64,000 nt of DNA from Hevea brasiliensis (GCF_030052815.1 NC_079505.1:68470324-68534323), one strand, 5' to 3'. Positions 22,351 through 34,508 are shown, numbered from the stretch's first letter. Program-made: numbers and translations. The notes: generated by a model not told the origin, from the sequence alone.

Positions 22351-23730
22351 CTTAGGCATAAATATAAGTAATGAGTTTTAAATTTAAATAATTACATGAA
22401 GAGATCACTGATATGACTTTAAAAGACACAGAAGGAAATAAGTGTACAGATAAGATGTTAGAAAACCTAGTCCATGAGGTTATAACGTAGTGACTATGTA
22501 ATGTTCTCGATGTTTGTATTGTAAGCTGCAGATTACAGTCCGACATGAGATTATTGTGTAGAGCTACGTGCTTCCTCGTGGTATACCAAGATAAGAATGT
22601 TTGTAAGTAGTCTTTGATTTGGTACAGAAGAGTACTATTATGGGAAATAAATATGAAAATTTTAATTAGAAATTGAAAACTTTAAAACTAACATAATGAA
22701 AGGTCGCTATTAGTCAGTGACTCGATTACACTAATGTGAGTTGCCGATACAACAGGAATTACTATAAAATTTGAGATTTTAGTATGACTATAAATTAAAA
22801 AGAATACCTTGAGGACAAAGATATCTAGACCTCGATATGGAGTTTTATAGTTATTTTGATATTTTGTCAAAAAGAAATGATTTAGGCATTTGAGACATTT
22901 ATGTGAGATAAATGTAAAATACCTAGACGAGGGCAAGTTAACAGAATTGGAGTAAGTAAAGGAGACGGAAAGACTAGTAAGGATTCTAGCATGAGAAATC
23001 AAGGAACTAATGAATAAGAGAATTTCATGAGTGGAAACATAAAAGGCAAAGGACACAATGATGGGAAATTGAGTAAAATTATGAGATAACGATATCAGTT
23101 ATATAAATCCAATAAATTATTGAAAATTGATAGATAAAAGAGTAGTGGAAGTAAAAATTTGAATCGTTGGTTCAGATGTAACAAAGAAATGTTACGAATA
23201 TGAGTAAGATTGTTGACTAGAATGGTCAGAGGACCAATGATTAGATAAATAATTCTAATATGACCACAATGGTCATTCGATAAGGAAACATGAATTGAAA
23301 TATTAGACAGAACGATAGTAAGAGAACATTAGTGTTATACGAACAAATTAAATATTGTATTAGATTGTTAAAAGTCTTACACAAACTTAAAGGAAAGAAG
23401 ATTATATGATTGTATAGAAAAGAGAAAAACTAAGTTCTCACTCCATAGGATCACACAAGGTCCTAGAAAGAATGGATTTATTAGTACACAGAATTGCTTA
23501 CCTCTAAAAAGTGAAATGAATTTAAATTCAACGTATGATGGAAAAACTCATAAAGATCTTAGTACATGAGGTGAAACAGCTGAGAAATAAATGTATATAA
23601 TTGTTTAAGGAATTATGGACCATCATTCAGGCTAGGAAGTTACTTAGAAACGAGAGGAGGATATGAGGAGGCAGCACTCACAGTTGTTCAGAGACTAAAA
23701 TCAGGTAAAATTTCGAGACGAAATTTATTT

Positions 23731-23745
23731 TAGGGGGGGGAGAAT
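23731..23745 (+). promoter_or_regulatory. polypurine tract before right LARD LTR
   Basis: A G8 run followed by AGAA lies directly before the right LTR, preceded by TTTCGAGACGAAATTT, the usual layout upstream of the 3' LTR in Tekay/Del-type gypsy elements; it primes plus-strand DNA synthesis. Confidence 0.8.
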
Positions 23746-26700
23746 TATAACACCCCTATATTCAGTACTGCGTTCTATTGTTCCGGTGATCGGTGTCTGT
23801 CCGGACAACTAGGATGCCTGGAACTACGCTTAAATGTTAGTGAGGAGACATAAAATAATGAAATACAATAGAAGAAAATACAAGAAAGAAATTAAGGAAA
23901 AATAAAAGATAGAAAATGAAACTAAGTTAAACGAGCCAGCACCGCAGTGATGGGTGACCGCACGAGAAAGTTACGGCGCAGGCAATAGCCGACCCAAGAC
24001 TGCGAAAAACCCTCGGAATTAAGTTTTGAGACATAATTAAAGATTTATTGAAGTATAATTGACATTAAAAATGTTAAAGAAAATTAAATAAATAGTACAA
24101 AGAAAAACGAAAAATTCAAGAAACCGATAAAAATCGGTGTTACCGAAAAATCGACAATGCAACCTGAAAAGGGGCATTTTGGTCATTTGACACCAAGAGT
24201 TAACTTTTAACCTAAATTTCCATTAAAAATAAGTAGTATTAAATTTTAAAAATGCCATGAAAATGAGAAACTTGACATATAATGTAAATAGTGAGAAATT
24301 AGGGTGTTATTTGCAATTAGGAAACTTAGGATTATTTAAATGCTTAATTAAGGTTAAGTGGAGCACTAAGTGGACTATTTAAACATTAGTGGACAAGAAG
24401 GGCAGCACTAACCTTCATCTTCAACCTTCATCTTCAACATTGCCGAATTGAACTTCTAAAGGAAACTCCATAGCTGGCCAAAGTTAGAGCTCCATGCTAT
24501 CCATGATCCAACCATCCAAACTTCAATCCTCCTTCATTAAAAGTTGTCTACACAACATGGGAAAGAGATAGGCAAAAAGAAGGAGAGGATTTCGTGAAGT
24601 TTTGGACAAGCTTTAAAAGAGGTAAGTGCTTATTTTCCTTACTTGCTTCATTAATCTTGTAATTGAGGTTATGATGAGTAGGAATATGAAAGAATTTGAA
24701 CGAATTGTTGAGTGTTAACAAGTCTCCAATTTGGCAGCCCTTATGTCCATGGGAGTATGAATTATTTCTTCATGTAAATGGTGATTTGAGGTGTTGATTA
24801 AAGTGCTTAAATGTATAAGAGTTTAATTAGCATGTGTATGTTTGAATTGTGTATTTGAAGTAAGGTTATGAAGTCAATATGGAAGTTGAAGCATATGTGC
24901 CAATTTGGGCAGCCTTGATGTGCTTAGGAAGGCCTTATTTTCATGTATATTTAATGTTGATTAATGAGAAATGGTATGTATATTGTTAATTTTGATTAGT
25001 TGAATTAGGTTTGGAGAGTTAAAATTGTGGTTGGATATTGATTTAATTGGGTGTGATAGATATTTACTTGAATTGAATTGTTAATGGACATTGATTTGAT
25101 CAATTGAGTGTTGTTGGATATAGAACAATTGAGTTATTGCTGGATATTGATCAATTGGGTTGTGGTTGGACAATTGGCCAAATTGCAAAGTACATGATGT
25201 CCATTAGAAGTGCAAAGTTACAATGTAGGTTATGCTTATTGAAAACAGTATGCATTTTAGGTTATAAGTGAATTTGTGTGACCCCAATTAGTATGAGGCC
25301 AATTGAAGGCAAAACTAGACATAAAATAGGCCAACTTTCATGTAGAAGTGTTGCCCAAATTCTGCCTAGAAGTGACCTAAAAGAATGACCAAATCCGGAA
25401 TTGTATGACATGAAAACCCAGAATTTTGACCATATGAACAGTAGTTAGTATTTTGACCATAACTCACTCAAAACTGGTCCAAATGACTTGAAATTTATAC
25501 CATGAAAAGCTTAGACATAGAGCTATAACTCTTATGAAGACACCAAAGCCTAAAAATGACCAGAACTAAGTCAAAATGCTTGCACAATTTGGGTTACAAA
25601 AACTGGCCGAATTGACTTTGACTTAAAAATGACCTAAACTTTGCAATATAAGTGCAACTTGACCAGCATTAGTAAAATGACCATAACTTGGTCCATAGAA
25701 CTCCAAATGACATGAAATCAGTCCCAAAATTTCAATAAGACATAGATCTACAATATTGGTAATTTGACCAAAATCCAAAAATCAAGGAAACTAGGTCAAT
25801 TAACTTGATTAAGTTGGCACACTAAATCTGGAATTAGCACATTTGACCATAAAATTCAAAAAATTCAAATAAACATATCTCCCACCAAAAGTGTCCAATT
25901 TAAATGAGTCATACCAATCTGGAAAGCTAAGAAAGAGACCTAAAATATTGTTTTGGATAACTTCCTCAAATTATAAATGTATAAGATCAAAATTTAAGGC
26001 CAAAGCCATTGACCTAATTGAGGACCATGCCACTATAGGACTTTTGAGTCCAAGTTAACAATTTGTCTATAAAGAATTCTATAAGACTTGAAAAATGGTA
26101 AGCAAAATTTTTAGTTGTCCCTAAGACATAGGGTAACAATACTTATGAAGAATGCTATACCTCAATATGATTACAAATAGTGCAAATAAATTAGTAAAAT
26201 CAGAATCGAAAATGTCTAAAAAGGAAACTAAAATTTAGATTTGACCTAGTTATGGTTAATTGACCATAACTTGAGCTATACAACTCCTAATGGAATGATT
26301 CAAAAAGAAAATCAAAGAAGACACAATAAGAAACAATTTAATGAAAAGAGATCTGTTAAATTTACATTGTAGCCTGGTCCAATAGACAGTAAACATTGGC
26401 CATGAAATCTGGAAAATGGCAATAAAATGCAATAAGCTTTAAAATGAAATTGGTAACATATACCATCACTTAGAGACTATAAAATGTGACAAATTGGAAA
26501 AATTAAAGTTGACTCACTTAGAGTGCATCAAAGGTCAACATTATTGGTTGACTAATGAAATGAATTAAAGGGAATAGTACTAAAAAAATTTAGATATTGG
26601 ATTTTATTGTTAGAAACAATTTAACTGAGTACTGAAACACTTTAAATTGTGTGTTTCAGTTGAAAAGGATATTGAAAAGCATAATGAACATTGAGTCAAG

Positions 26701-28046
26701 GCCTAAAGGCGACTCAAGCCAGGTCTGTACACAATACTTTTTATATTCATTACTTTTACTAGAAACTTTATTTGAAGAAATGAGTTATGAATAATTTTTT
26801 ATTGTTTTGGCTTTAGAAATTTTATTTGAGAATTATTGTATTGCCTACTTTGTAAATGGAAATTTTGAGATAAAATGTGTTTAGTGGTATCAAAGCAAAG
26901 TAGGGACGACAATACGTAACGCCTAGGATTCCTAAGAACTCTCACGCGTGAACTGTGGCGAAGCGTGACTCTCCGTCCAGGAGCTTGCAGGGACGACGAT
27001 ACATAACGCCTGCAAGTGCTCTGATAGGTACACTATATTCCTCCTCTATTTATGGGATGAGTATGACTATATTCCTCCCTCTTTGACTTGATAGTCTGAG
27101 GTGAGTATGGATAAGTACTCATTAGCTAGCTATCCACCTCCCTCATTGATTTCGATTAGTGAGGTGAGTATGTCTTGCCGTGGTATACAACACGGCATAT
27201 TCGGAAAAGTTTGTGTCATGACCTAAGTTGTGTTATTGATTGATAATACTGTGTTATTCAATTGTTTGATCAAATTTGTGTTATATGAGCTTTGAAAATT
27301 ATGAATTATTTAAATTGTAAATTATCAATTAAAGTTTTATATACCGCATTTTAAATTGTTATTGTACACCACTGAGTAAACTTTACTCAGCGATAGCTTT
27401 TTCATTGTTGTCGCAGGTAGACAGACAGACAGAGCAGCAGAGTAGGCTGCTTGTGCTACACTTTGGGATTTTGCCGGGTATATTGAGTATACCACCTTTT
27501 TGTAATTTTTTTTGTATTGTATGTGCACTGTATGTATATATTGTACTTGGTCTTGAGCAGTTGTAAACTAAAGTTATAAATTATTTTGGCCTGTAAAAAT
27601 GTTGTACTATAATTTTCTTATCTCAGCTTTGAAATACTCAGTCATTTTGCATTCTATTTTTGAAACTACTGAAAGTGATGTTGAGTTGAGTTTGACTTAT
27701 GTTTGAGAAAATTTAATTGTGTTGAACCATATTGGAGTTTGGGACCGAAACAAATATATGGGAAGTGTTTTCTACAGGTTTTTGAAGAACTGTTTTGCTC
27801 AAAATACAGACGGCACTCCGCCAAAATTTTCTCAAAAGTTGTGGCTATTTCAGACCTAATGTGTGATTTGACTTCGATTAAAAAGTTTTTACACCTATCA
27901 AAAGTGCTCACTACTTTAAAAAGAAGTAAGAAATTGTTTAAAATCCCTTGTAGTGTATTTAATGGATTACCGGTAAGCAAAGTAGGGTAATTCATTAGGT
28001 GTACTACGGGATCATGTTACATCTTACGGAGGCGTAGGGTGTGACA
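23746..28046 (+). mobile_element. right LTR of the LARD element
   Basis: 4301 bp, colinear with the left LTR. Its first two bases are TA instead of TG (a G-to-A change). It carries the same PBS-like site (26885-26896), array and hairpin unit (26984-27026, ending in GCTCTGATA). Confidence 0.93.
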
Positions 28047-28051
28047 ATAAT
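28047..28051 (+). repeat. LARD target-site duplication ATAAT, right
   Basis: Matches 16936-16940; hAT sequence resumes directly after it. Confidence 0.9.
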
Positions 28052-28644
28052 TAAAAGTTTTTCAAATTAAAAAAAATATATAGTTAATGTAATTTTAAAT
28101 TTAGTAAATTTAATTATTAATACTAGCCCTTAAATATTATTTTATGAAACAACACATATATAAATTAAGTCACTTCATAACATATATCTTAATAAATATA
28201 TTTTATTATCTTATGCATGTTTCAATTATATAATTTTTACCAAGAAAGTATACTACATGATAAAAAGGTGATTTAATAAGATAATTAATAACTATAAAGT
28301 GATTTAATACATTTATAATTAAAAATAATAAAAGTTAATATTAGATTACATATATACACTTATAATTAATAACAAATTAAATTATATATATAACAATTTT
28401 AATTGCATGTAACATATATAATTTTATTAAAATTATGTAATATATTTAAAATATAAAAAAAATACATATATATAAAATCGGTTCTTCGATTTGGTTCCTG
28501 ATGAAGAACCATAACTGAAATAAAATAATAAAACAACTTCAGTTCGATTCGATTCCTACAATAGCAGTACTTTTTCGGTTCCAGTTCGATTCAATTTGGT
28601 TCTTCGATTTAGTTCGAATTTGTCAGAAACCGTACACAGCCCTA

Positions 28645-28652
28645 GTACAAAC
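28645..28652 (+). repeat. 8-bp target duplication GTACAAAC, right side of hAT
   Basis: Identical to 14877-14884 and 15888-15895; it defines the 3' edge of the hAT-like element. Confidence 0.85.
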
Positions 28653-31600
28653 CATTAATTACTGTTAAAGATGTTGATGAGGCAAACACGTAATGCTAGC
28701 CACGTAAGCGCTACATCTATCACGTGTCACCATTTCAGTGCCACGTGTTCATCACGTCAGTATCAATTGACAATGGCTAATTATTTGAACCATATTTTCC
28801 AATAGAGAAAAACAAAGAATATCAATATGACAAAAATTAAATCAATGTCTCTCAATGTCTCTTATATGTCAAAGCATAAAACCATAAGATATTTTTTTAT
28901 ACTTTTTGAAAAAAAATATTTAACTCTATATTACAGTGAAATTAATTGTTGGTCTTACATTAGTTAATCACTAAATTTTAATTTCATCATACATATTTTT
29001 GTTTCTTTATCTTTTTTTTTTAAATTTTAACCGTTAATGATAAATATTTTTATCCTTAATTTTTTACTATTATAAATAATTTTTATTCTTAAATTTTTAT
29101 CATTATTATTAATACTTTTATTTTTCATTAATTAATTTTTAATTTCTTAATTAATGGTTAAATTGAAAAAATAACCGGAAGCGTCAAATAATCAATAAAC
29201 TTAAATATGAGAAATTAAATTATGTATTTTTACAATAAAATAATAAATTTTAAAATAAATAAAAAATTAAATAATATATAATTTATTTATTAAAAGAAAA
29301 TGGGTGAGGAAGGAGAAGAGAGGGTATTCACATCAAGGCGAGGAAAAGCAGAATCACGGATGCACAAAAAAACAAAACAATCCAGCCTCTCGTCATACAT
29401 CTACATAGATAAAACAATAACCATTTAATTACGTGTCTAACAGGAGACCACCGTTCTACTTCTACACACTCCGTGCCTCCTCCTCTCTATCTACTTCGCT
29501 TCCATCTCACATGCTTTGCCTTGCTGTATTCGCTTTTTCATGCTTCCAGCTATCTATTCTAACCCTTTTTTTATTATTTCTGCCGGGTGGGACATACTTT
29601 TTTTTCCAATATAATTGCCTGTATTAAAATTTAAATTTATAATCTTATAATTTTACAAACAATTATAACGTACAAATATTTATACATATATAATTAATTT
29701 AATATTATAATTAAATAATAAAAAATATTTTTTAAAAAATTAAAATAATTTTCAAAAAAAATATTTTTTATATATAAATTATTTTTCACAAAATTAATGC
29801 AACTTAATTTATCTCTGTGACACTTTCATATTCTAACTTGTTGCATTTATAATTATTCCTAGTACTTATCATTAGAACTGAAATCAAGATGATAAAGTGG
29901 GGTTGGAAGCAATGAAGGTTACATTTTTATGAGAAATATAAGTTAATTTATGACATATGTTTTTGTTAATAAAATAGTCATTTTTTTTAAAATTCATTGT
30001 TATAGAGTTAAAAATTGTAACATTTTAATTCATCACATCACATTTTATAACATTTTAATCCTTATAATTTTAATGTTTATAATAATTTGATTGCTTAAAT
30101 TCAATTGATCACTCCAATTATAATTGATTAATGATGAATTTTAATAGAACAATTATTTTATTAATAAAAATATATTTTAATAACTAAATTATAAAACGTC
30201 ATATATTAAAATTGGAATAATTAACTTGATAGGTTTTCTTTCATGTGGACATATATATATATTCAAAAAAAAGTAAAGTATAAGAACACTTTAGATGAAA
30301 TTAAAATCCAATAGCCTTTAGCCTGACTGCAAGAGACGTGGTGGCCTCAGTAGACAAGCATGGAAAATAATGTCTGTCTAATTTCTATACATTAATGAGT
30401 AGGTCAAAAACAAGGACAGAGACCTAAATTTTGTCATCGCTTTGTACATATAGTTAACCTCACATTTTAGTGTTTTCTTTGGCTTACCCTCATCTAATCC
30501 CTATATATGGAATTACCCTCATCTAATCCCTATATATGGAACATTTTTTTAGTAACTTTTCTAGGTAATTTTATTAGTTTTTTTTAGATATTTCAATAAA
30601 TATGTAGAACAAGAATAATAAATTGTAGATTTTATTTGTAATTTGAAGATTAAATGACATGAGACCTATGGCATCATTCTCAGAATTGGTAAAATCTAGG
30701 AGATAGAGATTCTTATGTATTTGAGTGAAATATGTTGATATCCCATATCAATTTGGAATATGGGTAATGTATTTTTTGTAAAGTCTTGAATACTCATTTC
30801 TCTTTGAGTTAGTTTTTGAGAATAAGTTATGTCTAACTTTTTTTTTTTTAAATGAAATTAGAGTTTTTCTAATTAATGTTGAGTATCTCATAAGTGTTTT
30901 TTATTTCATGTATTTGAATCTGAGTGTGAGAAGGGTGTGTTGATACTGCAAGCTCCACAAAAATATATATTGAAGGGAGCAAGAAACTCAAGTTGCCTAT
31001 ATTGGGCAATTTTTGTAATTGATGTTCATATTAAATTTAAAAATCCTGATAATTCCAATCAATTTTTTCACACTTCTACTATGGCTAAATGGTCGAATAA
31101 TGATAAAATTGTTTTTGATATAATTTAAACTATAGGCCTTTTGCATGTTTAGACATAAAAAAAAAAAAAAAAAAAAATCGAGACTTGTTTTAACAAGTTA
31201 CCTCTATATAAAGTAAAAAAAAAATGATTTAAAAAAAAATTAGACTCTGATATTAAGTTGTTTTTATAAGGCTGTAAAATTTCATATTTAAATTTTAATC
31301 AGAGTTAACTGTTTAAAAAAAAAAATCTAATTTGATATTAGAAATTTAAATCTAATTTCAAAACTTGGATATTAAGTGTTATTAAAAGGTTTTTAGATCA
31401 TGTAACATGAAATAAGAGGTGAAGAATAATTTTATTTTAACACTAGTATTTATAAACAATGTATACAAATAACTATTCAAAGTGATTTTAGGCCATGCTC
31501 CGCAACTGCCTTTAAAATAGTGTTTATTATTTTTACTCTGATTAAAATACTATTTCTCTTATTTATGTTGTTCAGTGGTATAAGTGCCTATATTAGTATT

Positions 31601-33357
31601 TAGAGGTTGAGAGAATGAATCATGTAATGTTACCCTTTCTAACTTTTAAAGTAATATTTAGTATTTTGATTAGAGTTTCAAAAATATGATACTACTACTT
31701 TTGCATTTAACTGCTAATCTAACATTTATATTTTTCCTGAACGGTTTTGTTTTAAACTACTATATAAATAATTAATCAATAATAATTTATATCTAACAGT
31801 TAACAGTTAGTAAAATAACTGACATCTAACTGCTACTACAACAGCTACTGAGCAATTCCTTAAGTTTCTATTCAATTTACATTTTTGTTGGTAATTTTTT
31901 GCCACAAATTTCGTCTTCAGTAGGTACCAGAAATTCGTTTTTCATGGCCTTTGTTTATGAGAGAGAGAAGGGAAAATGATGAAATGCAACTTGGCTTTCT
32001 ATTATCAATTCTTATTTGTCTTCGATCAGATGAAAATGATGATGTTGGTATTAATGAAAAACATTGACTGTCAAAAATTGATTGTAGACATTCAACTTGT
32101 AAATTTATAGATTTTTTTTTCTTATTTTTAGTATTATTGTTAGAAAGCTATCCTACGATTTTAGGATAGTTATTTTTTCAATAATTAATAATTTAAATAT
32201 GTAATAACATTTAAAAATATATACTCGTAAATTTCATATGAAAATATACATATAAAGATAACATTTTAATTTTAATTTTACATTTTTCCTCGTTCAATCT
32301 TTCTTTTGTTCTTTCGGATGTAATAATAACAATAATAATAATATATTTATACAAAAAAATGATATATAATAAAGTAAAATATTTATATCTAAAAAATAAT
32401 ATAATAACGATGAATTAATATTTGCAAACTACTTATCTCAAATATTTAGATGAAGCTGTCAAAAAAAAATTTAGATGAAAGTTAATTATAGACATATTTT
32501 AATTACATTTCCAATCCGGTTAAATATAATATCCAACGAGCATTAATTATTAATAGTAATTTGTTACCTAAATTTGATCTATTTTAGGCTACAGATATAA
32601 ATATATGAGACTCATATACTTAATAAGTAAGTGGACTTAATAAGTAAATTCCACGATATATATCTTATGTCTTAATTTCATAATAAATTTGATTTAGATA
32701 AAAAAAAAAAAAAAACCAATTGTCAATGCATTTCATTAGTTGCAATATTTACCTAGTTGAGGATTAGGTGGCTATATTCTTGTAGAAATTCCGTTCAAAA
32801 ACATATTAAAATTGTGTTTTTTTAAAAAAAAAATTAAAATGCAATTATTATATATACAATAGTTTTATTATAGTTATTGATTCATTATAGTGAATGAATC
32901 CATGTGATTAACAAATTAATTATCTACCTGAAGGTTGGTTGCCCTAGAGATTAGGTTGATATATATACACCAAAGTCTTCTAAAACCAGGTGTAAAAGTT
33001 GTTGCATGAATTTAGTCTCAGGTAATTAAATATAATTAATCCCTTACATAATGTCTCTTATATACGCATACGTCTTGTAAACAACTTTTTTTACAAAATT
33101 TATTCACTAGCGTTGCTATTTATATAGTGATATATATTAAATAGATGGTTGGTTCATATTTCACGTGTGTGTGTGTGTAGTAAAATGATTGAAATAAGAT
33201 TGAGGAAAACTTGTAGTCAGCTAGCTAGTTCAACCTTTTGTGTTTTTCACCAATCCCATAATATCGGTAAAAGATAAAAAATGGATTCATGTATTATTTG
33301 TAAAATAGTTGCCAACTAGCAAACTTTGGCAGCTGCCTTTTAAGCCTAGCCCTTGTT
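28653..33357. other. intergenic AT-rich region, no gene recognised
   Basis: Contents: an ACGT-motif cluster (28688-28757); a short open frame at 29433-29627 beginning MSNRRPPFYFYTL with no recognised family; a 29-bp unit (ttaccctcatctaatccc...) repeated twice in tandem at about 30485-30541; a segment near 30728-30930 that resembles a decayed LTR (tgttgatatcccatatcaat); a 22-A run at 31157-31178; and a GT microsatellite near 33161-33177. The rest is simple AT-rich DNA. The last kilobase should hold the promoter of the proline-rich protein gene. Confidence 0.45.
28688..28757. promoter_or_regulatory. cluster of ACGT-core motifs, two G-boxes
   Basis: Five ACGT cores in 70 bp, including two full CACGTG G-boxes (28721-28726, 28742-28747) and a CACGTCA. 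These are bZIP/bHLH-type sites in plants. No nearby transcript start is evident, so function is unproven. Confidence 0.35.
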
Positions 33358-33363
33358 CACGTG
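33358..33363. promoter_or_regulatory. G-box upstream of proline-rich protein gene
   Basis: CACGTG about 67 bp before the TATA box and 172 bp before the start codon, a typical position for a plant bZIP/bHLH binding site. Confidence 0.35.
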
Positions 33364-33429
33364 GTGTGCTCTAGGGTTTTTTTTTTTTTTGTTTTGTTTT
33401 CTTCTACTCTTCACCATTGTTTAATTTGC

Positions 33430-33436
33430 TATATAA
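33430..33436 (+). promoter_or_regulatory. TATA box of proline-rich protein gene
   Basis: gcTATATAAcactt, about 100 bp before the chosen ATG. Transcription should start near 33460, giving a 5' leader of about 75 nt that contains the TTC repeat. Confidence 0.65.
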
Positions 33437-33475
33437 CACTTGACTACTCTACACAAACTACTCTATTATCATTCG

Positions 33476-33508
33476 CTTCTTCTTCTTCTTCTTCTTCTTC
33501 TTCTTCTT
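33476..33508 (+). repeat. (TTC)n microsatellite in 5' leader
   Basis: About eleven TTC triplets between the probable transcription start and the ATG. CT/TTC-rich leaders are common in plant genes. Confidence 0.9.
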
Positions 33509-33534
33509 GTTTCAACAAAAAGCAAGAAGAAGGA

Positions 33535-34344
33535 ATGGACTCCACCAAGATCTCAGCTTTCCTCCTCATTTGCATGTTCTTCATTTCCTCCACCACTCCA
33601 ATTCTTGGCTATTGTTCTTGCGACAACCACAAGCCACCAAAGCACAAGGGCCACAAGGGAAAATTTCCTCACCCTCCCATTACTATTCCTCCCAAAGTTA
33701 AGCCTCCAATCAAGTTGCCACCAGTCATCCCTCCTATTGTGAAGCCGCCGGTGACAGTTCCTCCTATTGTGAAGCCACCAGTGACTCTCCCTCCTGTGAC
33801 ATTTCCTCCCATTGTGAAGCCACCAGTGACTCTCCCTCCAGTGACAGTTCCTCCCATTAAGCCACCAGTGACTCTCCCTCCGGTTACAGTTCCTCCCATT
33901 GTGAATCCACCGGTGACTCTCCCTCTCCCTCCAGTGACAGTTCCTCCCATTGTGAAGCCACCGGTGACTCTCCCTCTCCCTCCAGTGACAGTTCCTCCAA
34001 TCACAGTTCCTCCGGTCACAATTCCTCCAGTGATTACAAAGCCACCAAAGGGACATACTCCATGTCTCTCACCACCAGCTAAGGCTACATGCCCAATTGA
34101 TACTCTGAAACTGGGTGCCTGTGTGGATCTTCTTGGAGGGCTGGTGCACATTGGTGTCGGTGACCCAGTTGTGAACAAGTGTTGCCCAGTTCTCGCTGGA
34201 CTTGTAGAGCTTGAAGCTGCAGTCTGCTTGTGCACCACTCTCAAGCTCAAGCTTCTCAACCTTAACATCTATGTCCCTCTTGCTCTCCAACTCCTTGTTA
34301 CCTGTGGGAAGACACCTCCTCCTGGTTACACCTGCTCTCTTTAG
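33535..34344 (+). CDS. hybrid proline-rich protein (HyPRP) with 8-cysteine domain
   Basis: Single-exon gene of 269 residues. Residues 1-26 form a signal peptide (MDSTKISAFLLICMFFISST...ILG), so the product is secreted to the cell wall. Residues about 30-180 are a proline-rich domain of repeated PPVTLPPVTVPPIVKPPV-type units with Lys and Val. Residues about 180-269 form an eight-cysteine motif domain of the HyPRP/LTP-like type, with cysteines in the order C, C, CC, CxC, C, C (KATCPIDTLKLGAC ... NKCCPVL ... AVCLCTTL ... VTCGKTPPPGYTCSL). It is close in layout to the tomato TPRP-F1 group of proline-rich proteins, proposed to link wall and membrane. An ATG 174 bp upstream is in frame but precedes the TATA box; the chosen ATG follows the leader and opens directly on the signal peptide. 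Confidence 0.95.
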   Translation: MDSTKISAFLLICMFFISSTTPILGYCSCDNHKPPKHKGHKGKFPHPPITIPPKVKPPIKLPPVIPPIVKPPVTVPPIVKPPVTLPPVTFPPIVKPPVTLPPVTVPPIKPPVTLPPVTVPPIVNPPVTLPLPPVTVPPIVKPPVTLPLPPVTVPPITVPPVTIPPVITKPPKGHTPCLSPPAKATCPIDTLKLGACVDLLGGLVHIGVGDPVVNKCCPVLAGLVELEAAVCLCTTLKLKLLNLNIYVPLALQLLVTCGKTPPPGYTCSL

Positions 34345-34507
34345 GCGACCCAAGTTAAGTGATTCACTACTTTTTCTATAAACCCAAGAACCCTAACTTA
34401 TTATAATTATAGTAATTTTGCTTAAGCATTAATTATAGGCTATAATTATCCAATGAGCTAATTGATTGCACAAGTAATTATATTATATCACGTTTGTCTA
34501 CTGCCTA

Positions 34508-34508
<1 letters not shown>

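Larger units (their letters stand above)
21227..23745 (+). mobile_element. short non-coding interior of the LARD
   Basis: 2.5 kb between LTRs. It holds the PBS, a small gag remnant (21457-21606), a diverged tandem duplication of about 75 bp (about 21838-21985, actatatactaaat / actacatgctaaat), and three hairpin-plus-anti-PBS copies (22166-22350). A block at 22449-22571 is shared with the gypsy remnant at 6421-6556. The polypurine tract follows at 23731. Stop codons are dense in all frames from 21607 on. Confidence 0.85.
16941..28046 (+). mobile_element. non-autonomous LTR retrotransposon (LARD type), 11.1 kb
   Basis: Two direct LTRs of about 4.3 kb (16941-21226 and 23746-28046) enclose only 2.5 kb of almost entirely non-coding interior. 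The ends are TGTAACACC and GTGTGACA, with perfect ATAAT target duplications. The PBS is TGGTATCAGAGC at 21234, and the polypurine tract before the right LTR (TTTCGAGACGAAATTT, then GGGGGGGGAGAA) has the Tekay/Del chromovirus style. No RT, RNase H, integrase or protease was found in any frame; only a 50-codon gag-like remnant survives. Mobility would require enzymes from a related autonomous element. Large LTRs with a short non-coding core match the published definition of LARDs; the Tekay kinship is an inference from the PPT and gag remnant. Confidence 0.9.
15896..28644 (+). mobile_element. non-autonomous hAT-like element split by a retrotransposon
   Basis: The ends are TAGGGCTGTGCGG (15896) and CCGTACACAGCCCTA (28630-28644), imperfect inverted repeats. 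GTACAAAC flanks both sides (15888-15895 and 28645-28652), an 8-bp target duplication as expected for hAT. Without the 11.1-kb insertion and one ATAAT copy the element is about 1.64 kb. No transposase ORF is present; the interior is AT-rich with gaacc/ggttc subterminal motifs at both ends (e.g. 28480-28630). It was interrupted at 16940/28047 by the LARD element. Confidence 0.8.

Noticed and set aside
30728..30930. Possible solo LTR (tgttgatatcccatatcaat...)
   Set aside because: Resembles plant LTR ends by memory only. No second LTR, PBS or target duplication was seen.
33361..33534. In-frame N-terminal extension of the proline-rich protein
   Set aside because: It begins upstream of the TATA box and reads poly-Phe and poly-Ser from homopolymer and TTC repeats.
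33553..34268. Long minus-strand frames (up to 199 codons, Gly/Thr or Trp/Arg-rich) opposite the proline-rich gene
   Set aside because: They are artefacts of the repeated Pro/Val/Lys codons. The plus-strand protein has a signal peptide and eight-cysteine domain.
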